Source of the DNA: Pseudomonas frederiksbergensis
GTDB lineage: Bacteria; Pseudomonadota; Gammaproteobacteria; Pseudomonadales; Pseudomonadaceae
Direction: 5' to 3'
Length of the DNA: 64,000 nt
NCBI RefSeq assembly: GCF_003732275.1
Contig: NZ_MOBM01000038.1
Location: 620,001 to 684,000 of the forward strand
Shown: in pieces, positions 1 through 8,031 of the stretch
Layout of the letters: each line of letters starts with the position of its first letter
How positions within the stretch are numbered: the first letter of the stretch is position 1
Made by a program: the position numbers and the translations under genes
The notes under the pieces: generated by a model
What the model was told of the DNA's origin: nothing
Database searches by the model: none
The model's input: only the letters and a program-made list of their open reading frames with translations

Positions 1-400
1 CGTCGGCTTTGTCGGCGCCTATGTTCAGCAAGTGTTCGGCCCCGAACACATGTTCCTGGCAGGCGCCCTCGCCGCCACGCTGGTGACCTGGTTCACCTTC
101 CTGCCTTCGTTCCTGTTCATTCTCGCCGGCGGCCCGTTGGTGGAATCGACGCACAACGAACTCAGGCTCACCGCACCGCTGACCGCGATTACGGCGGCGG
201 TGGTCGGCGTGATTCTTAATCTGGCGTGTTTCTTCGGCTATCACGTGCTCTGGCCCAACGGCTTCGGCGGTCAACTCGACTGGCCTTCGGCGCTGATCGC
301 CATTGCAGCGGCCATTGCCTTGTTCCGTTTCAAACGGGGGGTAATCGAGGTGTTGATGGCCTGCGCGTTGATCGGGCTGGCGGTGCATCTGCTGCGCTAG
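1..400 (+). CDS. chrA: chromate transporter (ChrA/CHR family), C-terminal part
   Basis: The reading frame is open from base 2, so this is the 3' end of a longer gene cut by the window edge. The visible 132 residues are very hydrophobic, with about four membrane segments. The stretch with FLPSFLFILAGGP followed by a short loop and IL-rich helices is typical of the C-terminal half of CHR-family chromate/sulfate transporters, inner-membrane exporters of chromate. A GTG at 32 could be mistaken for a start, but the frame continues upstream. The family call rests on the hydrophobic pattern and the FLPSFLFI motif. Confidence 0.75.
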   Translation, partial: VGFVGAYVQQVFGPEHMFLAGALAATLVTWFTFLPSFLFILAGGPLVESTHNELRLTAPLTAITAAVVGVILNLACFFGYHVLWPNGFGGQLDWPSALIAIAAAIALFRFKRGVIEVLMACALIGLAVHLLR

Positions 401-415
401 CCCATCAAGACGCAA

Positions 416-814
416 TCATTGACCTTGCCGTTGCCTCTGTAGCTCAGTCTTCAGCCAGAGGTTGGCGGGTTGTACGCCTGCCGGACAGCGCACTTCATAG
501 GCGCGGCCACTCATACTGCTTTGGCTGGCCGCCAGCTCGATGAAGTCTTCGGCGCTGTTTATCTTGTTTCTGTCTTCGAGGTACGTCAGCTTCTTCTGCA
601 GATGCGCCCGGGCTTGAACGCCCGGGTATTCGCTTCCATTACGCACAAACCGGCACTCACTGTGCTCGACAAAGTCCAGCAAGCTGTTTATTTCCTGAGT
701 GGCTTGAGGTGGGGTTTGCGCCTGTGCATCGAGCACCATGGCGGTCAGGCCAATCCCTGCCGCAATCAGCCATAGGCTGAGGGGCCTGGCGATACGTCCA
801 GTCAGAATTCCCAT
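416..814 (-). CDS. DUF5329-type secreted protein
   Basis: 132 residues from the ATG at 814, which has GAGG about 9 nt upstream; longer starts at 829 and 889 lack a ribosome site. The N-terminus is a signal peptide (RPLSLWLIAAGIGLTAMV, cleavage near AQAQ). The mature part carries the signature of the DUF5329 family: INSLLDFVEHSECRFVRNG, then a conserved HLQKKLTYL helix and SSMSGRAYEV near the end, with two Cys that could form a disulphide. Function is unknown; a periplasmic location is inferred. It ends 16 nt from the convergent chromate transporter. Confidence 0.75.
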   Translation of the reverse strand: MGILTGRIARPLSLWLIAAGIGLTAMVLDAQAQTPPQATQEINSLLDFVEHSECRFVRNGSEYPGVQARAHLQKKLTYLEDRNKINSAEDFIELAASQSSMSGRAYEVRCPAGVQPANLWLKTELQRQRQGQ

Positions 815-843
815 GGTTGGGCCTCGCATGAGCAATGGCAGAT

Positions 844-868
844 CAGAGCGGCGGTGCCCTCCGCTCTG
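844..868. terminator. perfect hairpin downstream of the small lipoprotein gene
   Basis: CAGAGCGG and CCGCTCTG form an 8-bp perfect stem around a 9-nt loop, 18 nt beyond the lipoprotein stop. No U-run follows on either strand, so it may be an mRNA-stabilising hairpin rather than an intrinsic terminator. Confidence 0.35.
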
Positions 869-885
869 AAGGCTGACGGCAAGTC

Positions 886-1122
886 TCAATCGTCGTCGCG
901 GTCGTCATGGTCCCGATCGCGGTAACGACGGCGATCATCACGACGGTCGTAATCCCGGTCATACCCTCGATCATCACGTTGGTCATACCCTCGGTCATGG
1001 TCGCGACGGTATTCACGGCGGTGATCCCGATCATACCTGTCGTCATCTTCCCAGTGAGGAAAGCAGCCTCCCAGCAGGAGGGTACTTGCAATGGCCAGGG
1101 TCATTATCGCGGTGCGCTTCAT
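886..1122 (-). CDS. small Arg/Asp/Tyr-rich lipoprotein
   Basis: 78 residues. The first 20 form a lipoprotein signal with lipobox LLGGC, so the mature protein would be lipid-anchored at Cys20. The rest is low-complexity and almost wholly charged: repeats built on DRGYD, RRDD and RDRD. AGGACG lies 8 nt before the ATG at 1122. Similar charged mini-lipoproteins are common and unstudied in Pseudomonas. No enzymatic function can be read; the composition suggests an intrinsically disordered, polyampholytic tether. Confidence 0.7.
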   Translation of the reverse strand: MKRTAIMTLAIASTLLLGGCFPHWEDDDRYDRDHRREYRRDHDRGYDQRDDRGYDRDYDRRDDRRRYRDRDHDDRDDD

Positions 1123-1246
1123 TTAAACGTCCTAAAAGGTCAGAGCTACGGGGATGAGGTGACGCTGCCCGCGAATTCAATCGCAGTGCGTTCAAACCCA
1201 TAGCTACGACCTTCCAGCCGATCAATGATTCAGTTATCGCCGGGTC

Positions 1247-1483
1247 TTACAGCGTTCTTTGACTGTTACCGATGGTTTTGGCTTTTTCGATGGCCCAGTC
1301 CAGTGCGGCCTCCATGTCCAGCAGATGCGGCGACGGATGGTTGTCCTCAACGATGGCCGAGCCGTCCGGCCAGTAAACACCGATGAACATCCCCAGCGAA
1401 CCGTCTCTCAATATCTCGGCCTTAACCTTGATCGTGCATCCGTTCGATAGCGTTTCCGAGTGGATCATATGGCGCTCAGTCAT
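1247..1483 (-). CDS. conserved hypothetical protein, 78 aa
   Basis: The start at 1483 is chosen because GGGAGG lies 9 nt upstream; an earlier in-frame start at 1522 would place that site inside the gene. The protein is soluble and compact, with a beta-rich first half (ILRDGSLGMFIGVYWPDG) and a C-terminal helix (MEAALDWAIEKAKTI). It has no signal peptide. I do not recognise the family. It sits alone between the lipoprotein and the DeoR regulator. Confidence 0.55.
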   Translation of the reverse strand: MTERHMIHSETLSNGCTIKVKAEILRDGSLGMFIGVYWPDGSAIVEDNHPSPHLLDMEAALDWAIEKAKTIGNSQRTL

Positions 1484-1544
1484 GACTGCATTCCTCCCGT
1501 CGTAGCTATCAGCGTAACCCATGCAGCGCTGACCGCGATGACGC

Positions 1545-2333
1545 TCAAGCGTCCACCTGCACCACCTCGATCCCCAGTTTCTGATAATCCTCGATATTGC
1601 CCGAGGCCACGTGACGTTCGGTGATCAGGGTATGCACGCGGTTGCAAGGCGCAACAACGAAGGGTTCCACCGCCCCCAGTTTGTCCGCGGTGGTGACGGC
1701 AATCACATGGGAAGCGCTGGCGAGCATCGCCTGCTTCACCGGCACCTCATCGAAATGCAGTGAGCTGAGGCCGACTTCCGGATGAATGGCGCAAACCCCG
1801 GTAAACACCAGGTCGGCCTTGATGCTCTCGATCAGCCGCAGCGCTTCATGGCCGCCGGAAGACATCGTCGCGGGATTGAGCTGACCGCCGGCGACGATCA
1901 CCGTGATGCCTTTGTATTCGGCGAGGGTGATCGCGATCATTGGCGAGGCGGTGATGGCTGTGATGGAGATATCAACGGGCAGCGAGCGTGCGATCTGCAG
2001 TGTGGTGCTGCCGGAATCGAAAATCACGATCTGGCCATCTTTGACCCGGCGTGCGGCGAGTTGGGCCAGCCGGGTTTTCACCTCATCGGTTTCGCCGACC
2101 CGGGTGAAGTAATCCTTGCCCGTGTCCTTGGGCCGCGGCAGCGCCCCGCCATGCACTCGCTGCACCAGCCCGGCGCTGGCCAGCTCCGACAGATCCCGGC
2201 GAATGGTGTCTTCGGACACTGCGAAATGCTGGCTCAGTTCGGAGGCCATGACCTTACCGTCGCGCTCCAGGATCAGCAGGATTTTTTGACGGCGCAACTG
2301 CGGGAGTTCGGCGCTGGAATGCTCAGCCTGCAT
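1545..2333 (-). CDS. DeoR/GlpR-family transcriptional regulator
   Basis: 262 residues from the ATG at 2333; the frame runs open upstream but through a REP repeat, so longer starts are rejected. Residues 10-65 form the DeoR winged helix (RRQKILLILERDGKV, then VSEDTIRRDLSELASAGLVQRVHGGA). The C-terminal part is the DeoRC sugar-phosphate sensor fold with IFDSGSTT and the VFTGVCAI segment. Such proteins repress sugar or glycerol-phosphate catabolism and are released by phosphorylated sugars. No sugar operon is adjacent, so the target is unknown. Confidence 0.85.
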   Translation of the reverse strand: MQAEHSSAELPQLRRQKILLILERDGKVMASELSQHFAVSEDTIRRDLSELASAGLVQRVHGGALPRPKDTGKDYFTRVGETDEVKTRLAQLAARRVKDGQIVIFDSGSTTLQIARSLPVDISITAITASPMIAITLAEYKGITVIVAGGQLNPATMSSGGHEALRLIESIKADLVFTGVCAIHPEVGLSSLHFDEVPVKQAMLASASHVIAVTTADKLGAVEPFVVAPCNRVHTLITERHVASGNIEDYQKLGIEVVQVDA

Positions 2334-2432
2334 GGTTATGCCTGTTTTTGCGTGTTTGTGCGAGATTAGCCAAACGGCGGGATGAACACAACTGGCAGCA
2401 GAAGAATGCAGGCTCATGTCAGGCGCAGAACT

Positions 2433-2521
2433 TGTGGGAGCGAGCCTGCTCGCGAAGGCGGCGGCAACCCAGCATTGATGTTGCCTGACACACCGCAATC
2501 GCGAGCAGGCTCGCTCCCACA
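2433..2521. repeat. REPIN (two inverted GTGGGAGCGAGC-type REPs)
   Basis: An inverted pair of the arm GTGGGAGCGAGCCTGCTCGCG flanks a short spacer containing AGCATTGATGTTGCC. It lies between the 5' end of the DeoR gene and the 3' end of the LysR gene. Arms are near-identical to those at 25236, 25372, 28485, 35720, 35853 and 38458. Confidence 0.9.
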
Positions 2522-2544
2522 TGGGATGCGTTAACTGAAATAAA

Positions 2545-3438
2545 TCACAACGCGCCCACAATGAACTCCCGCAACCATTGATGCGCAGGGTCGCGATGAA
2601 CACGCTCGGGCCAGAGCATCGACATCTCGTAACCCGGGACATCAAGCGGTGGCTCGACCACTCCCAACGCATCCGCATCGCGAACCAGCCGCGATGGCAG
2701 CATCGCCACCATGTCAGTGCTCTCCACTACCGACCGCACAAACAGGAAATGCGGGACTGAAAGCACCACCCGGCGTGTCATGCCCACCGCCGAAAGCGCC
2801 TGGTCGGTGACACCCTGAAAACTTCCGCCATCCCGCGACACGATCACGTGGTCGAGCTCGCAGAATTGCGCAAGTGTCGGCCGTTTTTTCAACTGCGGAT
2901 GGCCGGCACGGCCCACCAAAACATACTGCTCGGTAAACAACGCGCGACGTCGCAAGCCGAGGGGAGCGTCCTCGCTGGTGTGAAAAGCCAGATCGATTAC
3001 CCCCTGCTCCGCTTGCTTGGCGATCTGTGACGGAACCAGGTCAAACACCGCCAAACGCGTGCCCGGCGCTGCCGAACGCAGCCCGGCTAACGCAGGCAAA
3101 ACGATAGTCGTCTCACCGTAGTCGGACGCCATGACATTCCACGTCTGGCGTGCCTCGGCCGGGTTGAAAGGACTGGCGGGCGACACGGCGCGCTCCAGGG
3201 CTTCAAGTGCCAGGCGCAACGGCTCGCGCAACTCATCGGCCCTGGCCGTGGGCCGCATGCCCCGCGGTCCTGGTAATAACAGCGGATCACCGAAAATGTC
3301 CCTCAATTTGGCAAGATGAACACTCACCGAAGGTTGAGACAAATTCAGGCGTTGCGCCGCACGGGTCACGTTGTGTTCCGAGAGCAAGACATCAAGGGTC
3401 AGCAGCAAGTTGATGTCCAGGCGTCGCAGATTATTCAT
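2545..3438 (-). CDS. LysR-family transcriptional regulator
   Basis: 297 residues. The N-terminal helix-turn-helix (about residues 4-62) reads LDINLLLTLDVLLSEHNVTRAA with SQPSVSVHLAKLRDIFGDPLL, close to the NodD/NahR branch of LysR. The rest is the periplasmic-binding-like effector domain. ATG 3438 has AGG 8 nt upstream. It is divergent from the flavodoxin-fold reductase at 3524, with a perfect inverted repeat in the 85-nt gap, so it very likely controls that gene and itself. Confidence 0.88.
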   Translation of the reverse strand: MNNLRRLDINLLLTLDVLLSEHNVTRAAQRLNLSQPSVSVHLAKLRDIFGDPLLLPGPRGMRPTARADELREPLRLALEALERAVSPASPFNPAEARQTWNVMASDYGETTIVLPALAGLRSAAPGTRLAVFDLVPSQIAKQAEQGVIDLAFHTSEDAPLGLRRRALFTEQYVLVGRAGHPQLKKRPTLAQFCELDHVIVSRDGGSFQGVTDQALSAVGMTRRVVLSVPHFLFVRSVVESTDMVAMLPSRLVRDADALGVVEPPLDVPGYEMSMLWPERVHRDPAHQWLREFIVGAL

Positions 3439-3451
3439 GGTAATACCTGGC

Positions 3452-3475
3452 ATATTGGTTATTCATTTCCAATAT
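3452..3475. promoter_or_regulatory. probable LysR operator between divergent genes
   Basis: ATATTGG and CCAATAT form a perfect 7-bp inverted repeat around 10 nt, of the T-N11-A kind bound by LysR proteins. It starts 14 nt upstream of the LysR start and ends 48 nt before the reductase start. Confidence 0.55.
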
Positions 3476-3523
3476 ACCGGCTAAAGTCTGATTCTGCTGG
3501 CTCCTGACACTGGAGACTCAGCC

Positions 3524-4360
3524 ATGAAAGTTCTGCTTGTTTATGCCCACCCCGAACCCAAATCATTGAACGGCTCGCTCAAAGACTTTGCCGTCAAACG
3601 CCTGGAGGCCGCTGGCCATCAGGTGCAGGTCTCCGATCTATACGCGATGGACTGGAAAGCCTCGCTGGACGCCGATGACAGTCCCGGCCGGCCAGCCGAA
3701 TCGCGGTTCAATCCTTCGCTGGACTCCAAACTTGCCTTCGAAGAAGGCCGGCAAAGCCAGGACATCGCCCTCGAACAGGAAAAACTGCTCTGGGCCGATG
3801 CCGTCATTCTGCAGTTTCCGCTGTGGTGGTTCTCGATGCCGGCGATCCTCAAAGGCTGGGTGGAACGCGTTTATGCCTATGGTTTTGCCTATGGCGTAGG
3901 GGAGCATTCCGATGCGCGCTGGGGCAACCGCTATGGAGAAGGTACGCTCGCGGGCAAACGGGCGATGCTGATCGTCACTGCAGGTGGATGGGAGTCTCAT
4001 TACAGCCCTCGGGGCATCAATGGGCCCATCGATGACCTGTTATTCCCCATTCAGCATGGCGTACTGTTTTACCCCGGCTTCGACGTGCTGCCACCGTTCG
4101 TGATCTATCGCACGAGCCGAATGGATGAGGAGAAATTTTCAACGACCTGCGACGCGCTCGGCCAACGGCTCGATGATCTCTGGAAAGCCGCACCGATTCC
4201 TTTCCGGCCGCAGAATGCCGGGGCGTATGACATCCCGCAGCTTACATTGCGTGCGGAGATTGCTTCGGATCAGACTGGCTTTGCGGCTCACGTCAGACAG
4301 GCGGAACGCGATGGACCAGGCGTGCGTGCGCCATTCGCAAAAGCGCGCGCCGCCGTGTAG
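3524..4360 (+). CDS. NAD(P)H-dependent quinone oxidoreductase, flavodoxin-like fold
   Basis: 278 residues. The start MKVLLVYAHPEPKSLNGSL is the phosphate-binding loop of the MdaB/NQO1/KefF flavodoxin-like family, followed by the strand AVILQFPLWWFSMPAILKGW that forms the FMN/quinone pocket and VTAGGWESHYSP. It should reduce quinones or related electrophiles by two electrons using NAD(P)H and FMN or FAD in the cytoplasm. Transcribed alone, divergent from a LysR regulator, and followed by a good terminator at 4388. The natural substrate is unknown. Confidence 0.85.
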   Translation: MKVLLVYAHPEPKSLNGSLKDFAVKRLEAAGHQVQVSDLYAMDWKASLDADDSPGRPAESRFNPSLDSKLAFEEGRQSQDIALEQEKLLWADAVILQFPLWWFSMPAILKGWVERVYAYGFAYGVGEHSDARWGNRYGEGTLAGKRAMLIVTAGGWESHYSPRGINGPIDDLLFPIQHGVLFYPGFDVLPPFVIYRTSRMDEEKFSTTCDALGQRLDDLWKAAPIPFRPQNAGAYDIPQLTLRAEIASDQTGFAAHVRQAERDGPGVRAPFAKARAAV

Positions 4361-4387
4361 AACAAACTGGCTACCCGCAAACACGAA

Positions 4388-4410
4388 AAAGCCCGCACAA
4401 GGCGGGCTTT
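4388..4410 (+). terminator. intrinsic terminator of the reductase gene
   Basis: AAAGCCCGC and GCGGGCTTT form a 9-bp stem with a 5-nt loop (ACAAG), 28 nt after the reductase stop. Confidence 0.75.
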
Positions 4411-4411
4411 G

Positions 4412-4727
4412 GAAATCGATGTAGGTGGCCAGCGCTGGTCTCTGGCTTACAAGGTTTATCGGGCCTCTCACAGAACAGGATTTTTAACTTTAGGCTGTTC
4501 TGCCTCACACGGCATAAGGGCTGGATCTCAGCGCGGAGATCTTTCTAACCGTGTACCCTTGGGAGCGCGCCCCACGCTTCCTCGCTATCCCTTTGCGCAT
4601 CAGTCTGCGTCTTCACCTACAGCTTCAGAATAGCAAATTGATCGAAGCCTGGGTCGGGCTTTTTAGACCGATTCTTTTCTAGGGGAATCACCGGCAAATG
4701 GAAAAATACTAACGCGACCGTGACGAT
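4412..4727. other. 316-nt gap without a recognised gene
   Basis: No open frame of convincing composition on either strand. The stretch is less GC-rich than its surroundings and contains the short inverted pair GAGATC/GATCTC around 4528-4551. I see nothing else that can be named. Confidence 0.5.
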
Positions 4728-5438
4728 CTAATTCACGGACATGCTGCCAGTAAGGTTCTGCTGCATGTAAGCCAGGAAGCGACGCTGAAACAGCATGGTG
4801 TGTTCATGCGCGGCCTGTTCGGCCTCATCTGGATTGCGCGCCGCGATGGCGTCGATCATTTCATCATGGTCACGCCCCAACCGCGTGCTCGTGCTGGCAG
4901 CACTGATGATGTAGTCGAAATGCAGATGCAGCAGTCGCTGGCCTTCCCCCAGGAGCTTCTCGTAATAGTTGATGAAGTAGGGATTCTTGCCGGCTTCGGC
5001 AATGGTCATGTGGAAGGCTTTGTTCATTTCCGACATCGCCTGAAAATCCCCGGTGCTGACGGCTTCCAGATAGGCGGCATCGGCGGCGCGAATACGCAAC
5101 AAGTCGTCTTCGGTGCGCTGTAACGCCGCCAGCCTTGTGACGGCACGCTGAATCAGGTCCAGGGCGGAGATGTAATTAGGGAATTCTTCGATCTCGAACG
5201 GTGTCACCAACGTGGTGCGATTGGGCAGAATCGTGACCAGCCCTTCGCTGATCAGTCGCGCCAGAGCGTCGCGCACAGGCGAGCGTGACAGCCCGAATTG
5301 CGCCGCCAATGACACTTCATCCAATGGCGTGCCCGGCTTGAGCTTGAGCGTCAGGATCTGTTTACGCAGCTCTTCGTAAATGTAACGCCCACCATGGCGT
5401 TTGACGCTTGCGTTGGGTTCAGCGGTGTCTTTGCTCAT
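4728..5438 (-). CDS. GntR/FadR-family regulator of the hydroxyproline operon
   Basis: 236 residues. A GntR winged helix at about 15-80 (YEELRKQILTLKLKPGTPLD, FGLSRSPVRDALARL) is followed by an all-helical FCD ligand domain (about 95-225) with metal-binding His residues (AFHMTIAEAG, HDEMIDAIAARN, HEHTM). It lies 69 nt beyond the racemase-family gene in the same direction, so it is the local regulator by context. Paired TGTATGCAG sites upstream of the transporter gene at 13412 are candidate operators. Confidence 0.85.
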   Translation of the reverse strand: MSKDTAEPNASVKRHGGRYIYEELRKQILTLKLKPGTPLDEVSLAAQFGLSRSPVRDALARLISEGLVTILPNRTTLVTPFEIEEFPNYISALDLIQRAVTRLAALQRTEDDLLRIRAADAAYLEAVSTGDFQAMSEMNKAFHMTIAEAGKNPYFINYYEKLLGEGQRLLHLHFDYIISAASTSTRLGRDHDEMIDAIAARNPDEAEQAAHEHTMLFQRRFLAYMQQNLTGSMSVN

Positions 5439-5507
5439 CAGGCAGCTCTCAGCGGTGCGGGCCGGACGTTTGTCCGGCCCGCAACTTTAGCATCAGCCAA
5501 GGCTCGG

Positions 5508-6530
5508 TTAGAAACCTTCGCCCCAGGTATCGCTCAGCATGAACCCTTCACGGAGCGGGTCGTCCGGGTCCACGCCGATCTGATGCAAACCATATACCCA
5601 GGCACGCCCGGTGATTCTCGGCAATACCGCGGGCCGATCCCCCACCTCGGTCAAGCCCAGCAACTCGACCTTGAATTCACCACCGATGGTGGAACGCGAG
5701 GTGAGCTGGTCGCCCGGGCGCACCAGACCGCGCGCGCTCAGGGTCGCCAGGTTCGCAGAGCTGCCCGTACCGCACGGCGAACGGTCCACTCGGCCGGGCG
5801 GCAATGTGGTGCAGGTTTGCCAGGTTTTATCGTCGAGGCGATTGCGGAACATCACATACGCGACTTCATTCAGCTCTTTGATCAACGGGTGGCGGACCAC
5901 TACCTGCTCGTTGATCACGCGCCGCAAACGTACCCCCTCGCTTGCCAGCGTACGGGCGTTTTCCGGGGCGATACTCAGGCCGATCTGATCGACATCCACC
6001 AACGCGTAATAGACACCGCCAAAAGCGATGTCAGCCTTGATCGGTCCATATTCGGCGGTTTCGATGACCACGTCCAAATGCTCGACGAACGAGGGCACCA
6101 TATCCAGCGAGACGCTGAGACAGCGCCCATCCGCACACTGGGCACGCGCCGTGACCAGGCCGGCCGGCGTGTCGAGCACCACGGTGGTGGACGGCTCCTG
6201 CATCGGCAAAATGCCCAGCTCCAGCAACGCGGTGACCACACAGATGCAGTTGCTGCCGGACATCGGGTGAGCCTTGTCCGCTTGCAACACAATAAAGCCA
6301 GCCTGAGCCTCTGGCCGGGTGGGCGGCAACAGCAGGTTGACGGACATTTGCAGGCAGCCACGGGGTTCCAGCACCACGAGCCGACGCAGGCTATCGTCCA
6401 CCTCGTTGATATAGTTCATCTTGTCGAGCATGGTTTTGCCGGGGATGTCGAGCACGCCACCGGTAATGACTTTGCCGATCTCGCCTTCGCAATGCACGTC
6501 GGCCATTTGCAGGGTTTTCTTCCAGCGCAT
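5508..6530 (-). CDS. proline racemase superfamily enzyme, probable 4-hydroxyproline 2-epimerase or 3-hydroxyproline dehydratase
   Basis: 340 residues; the start at 6530 is fixed by GAGGAGG 6 nt upstream. The fold is the two-lobed proline racemase family. The first catalytic site reads PMSGSN, with Ser91 where proline racemase and most 4-hydroxyproline epimerases have Cys; the second site is the normal DRSPCGTG with Cys253. Ser/Cys members of this superfamily are known to act on hydroxyprolines. The neighbours (D-amino acid oxidase, DapA-like deaminase, aldehyde dehydrogenase, ABC importer) form the trans-4-hydroxy-L-proline to 2-oxoglutarate route, which needs a 4-epimerase as first step. That assignment is inferred from context; a dehydratase or dual activity is possible. 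Confidence 0.8.
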   Translation of the reverse strand: MRWKKTLQMADVHCEGEIGKVITGGVLDIPGKTMLDKMNYINEVDDSLRRLVVLEPRGCLQMSVNLLLPPTRPEAQAGFIVLQADKAHPMSGSNCICVVTALLELGILPMQEPSTTVVLDTPAGLVTARAQCADGRCLSVSLDMVPSFVEHLDVVIETAEYGPIKADIAFGGVYYALVDVDQIGLSIAPENARTLASEGVRLRRVINEQVVVRHPLIKELNEVAYVMFRNRLDDKTWQTCTTLPPGRVDRSPCGTGSSANLATLSARGLVRPGDQLTSRSTIGGEFKVELLGLTEVGDRPAVLPRITGRAWVYGLHQIGVDPDDPLREGFMLSDTWGEGF

Positions 6531-6541
6531 CTCGGCCTCCT

Positions 6542-8023
6542 CTACTTGATGTACCAGCCCCAAGGCTGCTGGCTGTCATAACGGGTGATCTGCTTGGTTT
6601 CCAGGTAATTGTTCAAGCCCCACTCACCCAGCTCACGGCCGATCCCGCTTTGCTTGTAGCCGCCCCAAGGCGCTTCGGTGAAGGTTGGCTGCGAACAATT
6701 GACCCAGACGATACCGGCCCGCAGTCGGCGCGCGACTCGCTCCGCCCGCTGCAGATCCGCAGACATCACCGCCGCCGCGAGACCGAAGCGTGAATCGTTG
6801 GCGCTACGCAATGCCTCGGCCTCATCGTCGAAAGGACGTACGCACACCACCGGGCCGAAGATTTCCTCTTTCCAGACCCAGCTCTCTTCGGGCACATCGG
6901 CAAAAATCGCCGGCGTCAGGAAGTAGCCTTTTTCACAGTCAGCCGGGCGCTTGCCGCCGTACAACAAGGTTGCGCCCTCCTCCTGCCCTTTGGCGATGGC
7001 TTCCAGCACTTTGTCGTATTGGCCACGGCTCACCAGCGGACCAAGCAAAACGCCTTCTTTCAGGCCATTGCCGATGCTCAGGCTTCGGGTCTGTTCGACC
7101 AGACGCTTGAGCAAAGGCTCGTACAGATCACGCTGGACCAGCACACGGGAGGTCGCTGAACACACTTCGCCCTGATTCCAGAAAATCCCGAACATGATCC
7201 ATTCGACGGCAGCGTCGATATCGCTGTCATTGAAAATGATGAACGGCGACTTGCCGCCCAGTTCCAGGCTGATGTTTTTGATGTCGCGAGCCGCCGACTG
7301 CATGATCTTCGTTCCGGTCGGCACGCTGCCGGTGAAGGCCAGTTTGTCGATGCCCGGATGCTCACTCAACGGCGCGCCGGCCTCGCTGCCCAGACCGGTC
7401 ACGACGTTCAACACACCGGCGGGCAAGCCGGCCTGATGGGCGATGTCGGCCAGCTCCAATGCCGTCAGCGGCGTGAGCTCAGACGGTTTCAACACCATGC
7501 AGCAGCCCGCCGCGAGCGCGGGGGCGACTTTCCATGCCGCCATCAGCATCGGAAAGTTCCAGGGAATGATCGCGCCCGCGACACCCATGGGCTCTTTACG
7601 GGCGATCGAGCTGAAGCGTTCATCCGCGAGGGCGATCGGTTGCTCCCGATGTCCATCGAGGTCTTCGGCCAGATCGGCATAGAAGTCGAAACAGCCCGCC
7701 GTATCGCCGATGTCCCACAGGGCTTCCGGCAAAGGCTTGCCGTTGTCTCGTACCTCAAGTTCGGCCAGGGGCTGCAGACGCTCGCGAATCCCGGCGGCGA
7801 TTCGGCGCAGCACGATGGCACGTTCAGCCCCGGTCATCTGCGGCCAGGGACCGTCATCAAACGCGCGGCGCGCGGCTTTCACCGCCAGGTCGATGTCTTG
7901 CGCGGTCGCGGCGGCCACGCGGGTGATCACACACTCATTGCTCGGGTCGATGGTCTCGAAGCTGCCGCCCTTGGCGGGGCTCACCCATTGGCCGTCGATG
8001 TAAAGCAGGTCGTAGGATTTCAT
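6542..8023 (-). CDS. aldehyde dehydrogenase, probable 2-oxoglutarate semialdehyde dehydrogenase
   Basis: 493 residues, full length for the NAD(P)-dependent ALDH superfamily. Motifs: IPWNFP (residue 153), the general-base Glu254 in LELGGKSP, and the nucleophile Cys288 in NQGEVCSA, then EEIFGPV. GAGG sits upstream of the ATG at 8023. By sequence it resembles betaine-aldehyde-type dehydrogenases. By context it should oxidise 2-oxoglutarate semialdehyde, the last step of hydroxyproline breakdown. It lies 11 nt from the racemase-family gene and 8 nt from the FAD enzyme, in one operon. Confidence 0.85.
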   Translation of the reverse strand: MKSYDLLYIDGQWVSPAKGGSFETIDPSNECVITRVAAATAQDIDLAVKAARRAFDDGPWPQMTGAERAIVLRRIAAGIRERLQPLAELEVRDNGKPLPEALWDIGDTAGCFDFYADLAEDLDGHREQPIALADERFSSIARKEPMGVAGAIIPWNFPMLMAAWKVAPALAAGCCMVLKPSELTPLTALELADIAHQAGLPAGVLNVVTGLGSEAGAPLSEHPGIDKLAFTGSVPTGTKIMQSAARDIKNISLELGGKSPFIIFNDSDIDAAVEWIMFGIFWNQGEVCSATSRVLVQRDLYEPLLKRLVEQTRSLSIGNGLKEGVLLGPLVSRGQYDKVLEAIAKGQEEGATLLYGGKRPADCEKGYFLTPAIFADVPEESWVWKEEIFGPVVCVRPFDDEAEALRSANDSRFGLAAAVMSADLQRAERVARRLRAGIVWVNCSQPTFTEAPWGGYKQSGIGRELGEWGLNNYLETKQITRYDSQQPWGWYIK

Positions 8024-8031
8024 GAATGGCC

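Noticed and set aside
4412..4727. A degraded gene or ncRNA in the gap
   Set aside because: No frame with recognisable residues, and no strong terminator or stem that would define an RNA.
5394..6581. 395-codon plus-strand frame opposite the racemase-family gene
   Set aside because: Antisense shadow; its composition (many Arg, Gln, His) is typical of the complement of GC-rich coding DNA.
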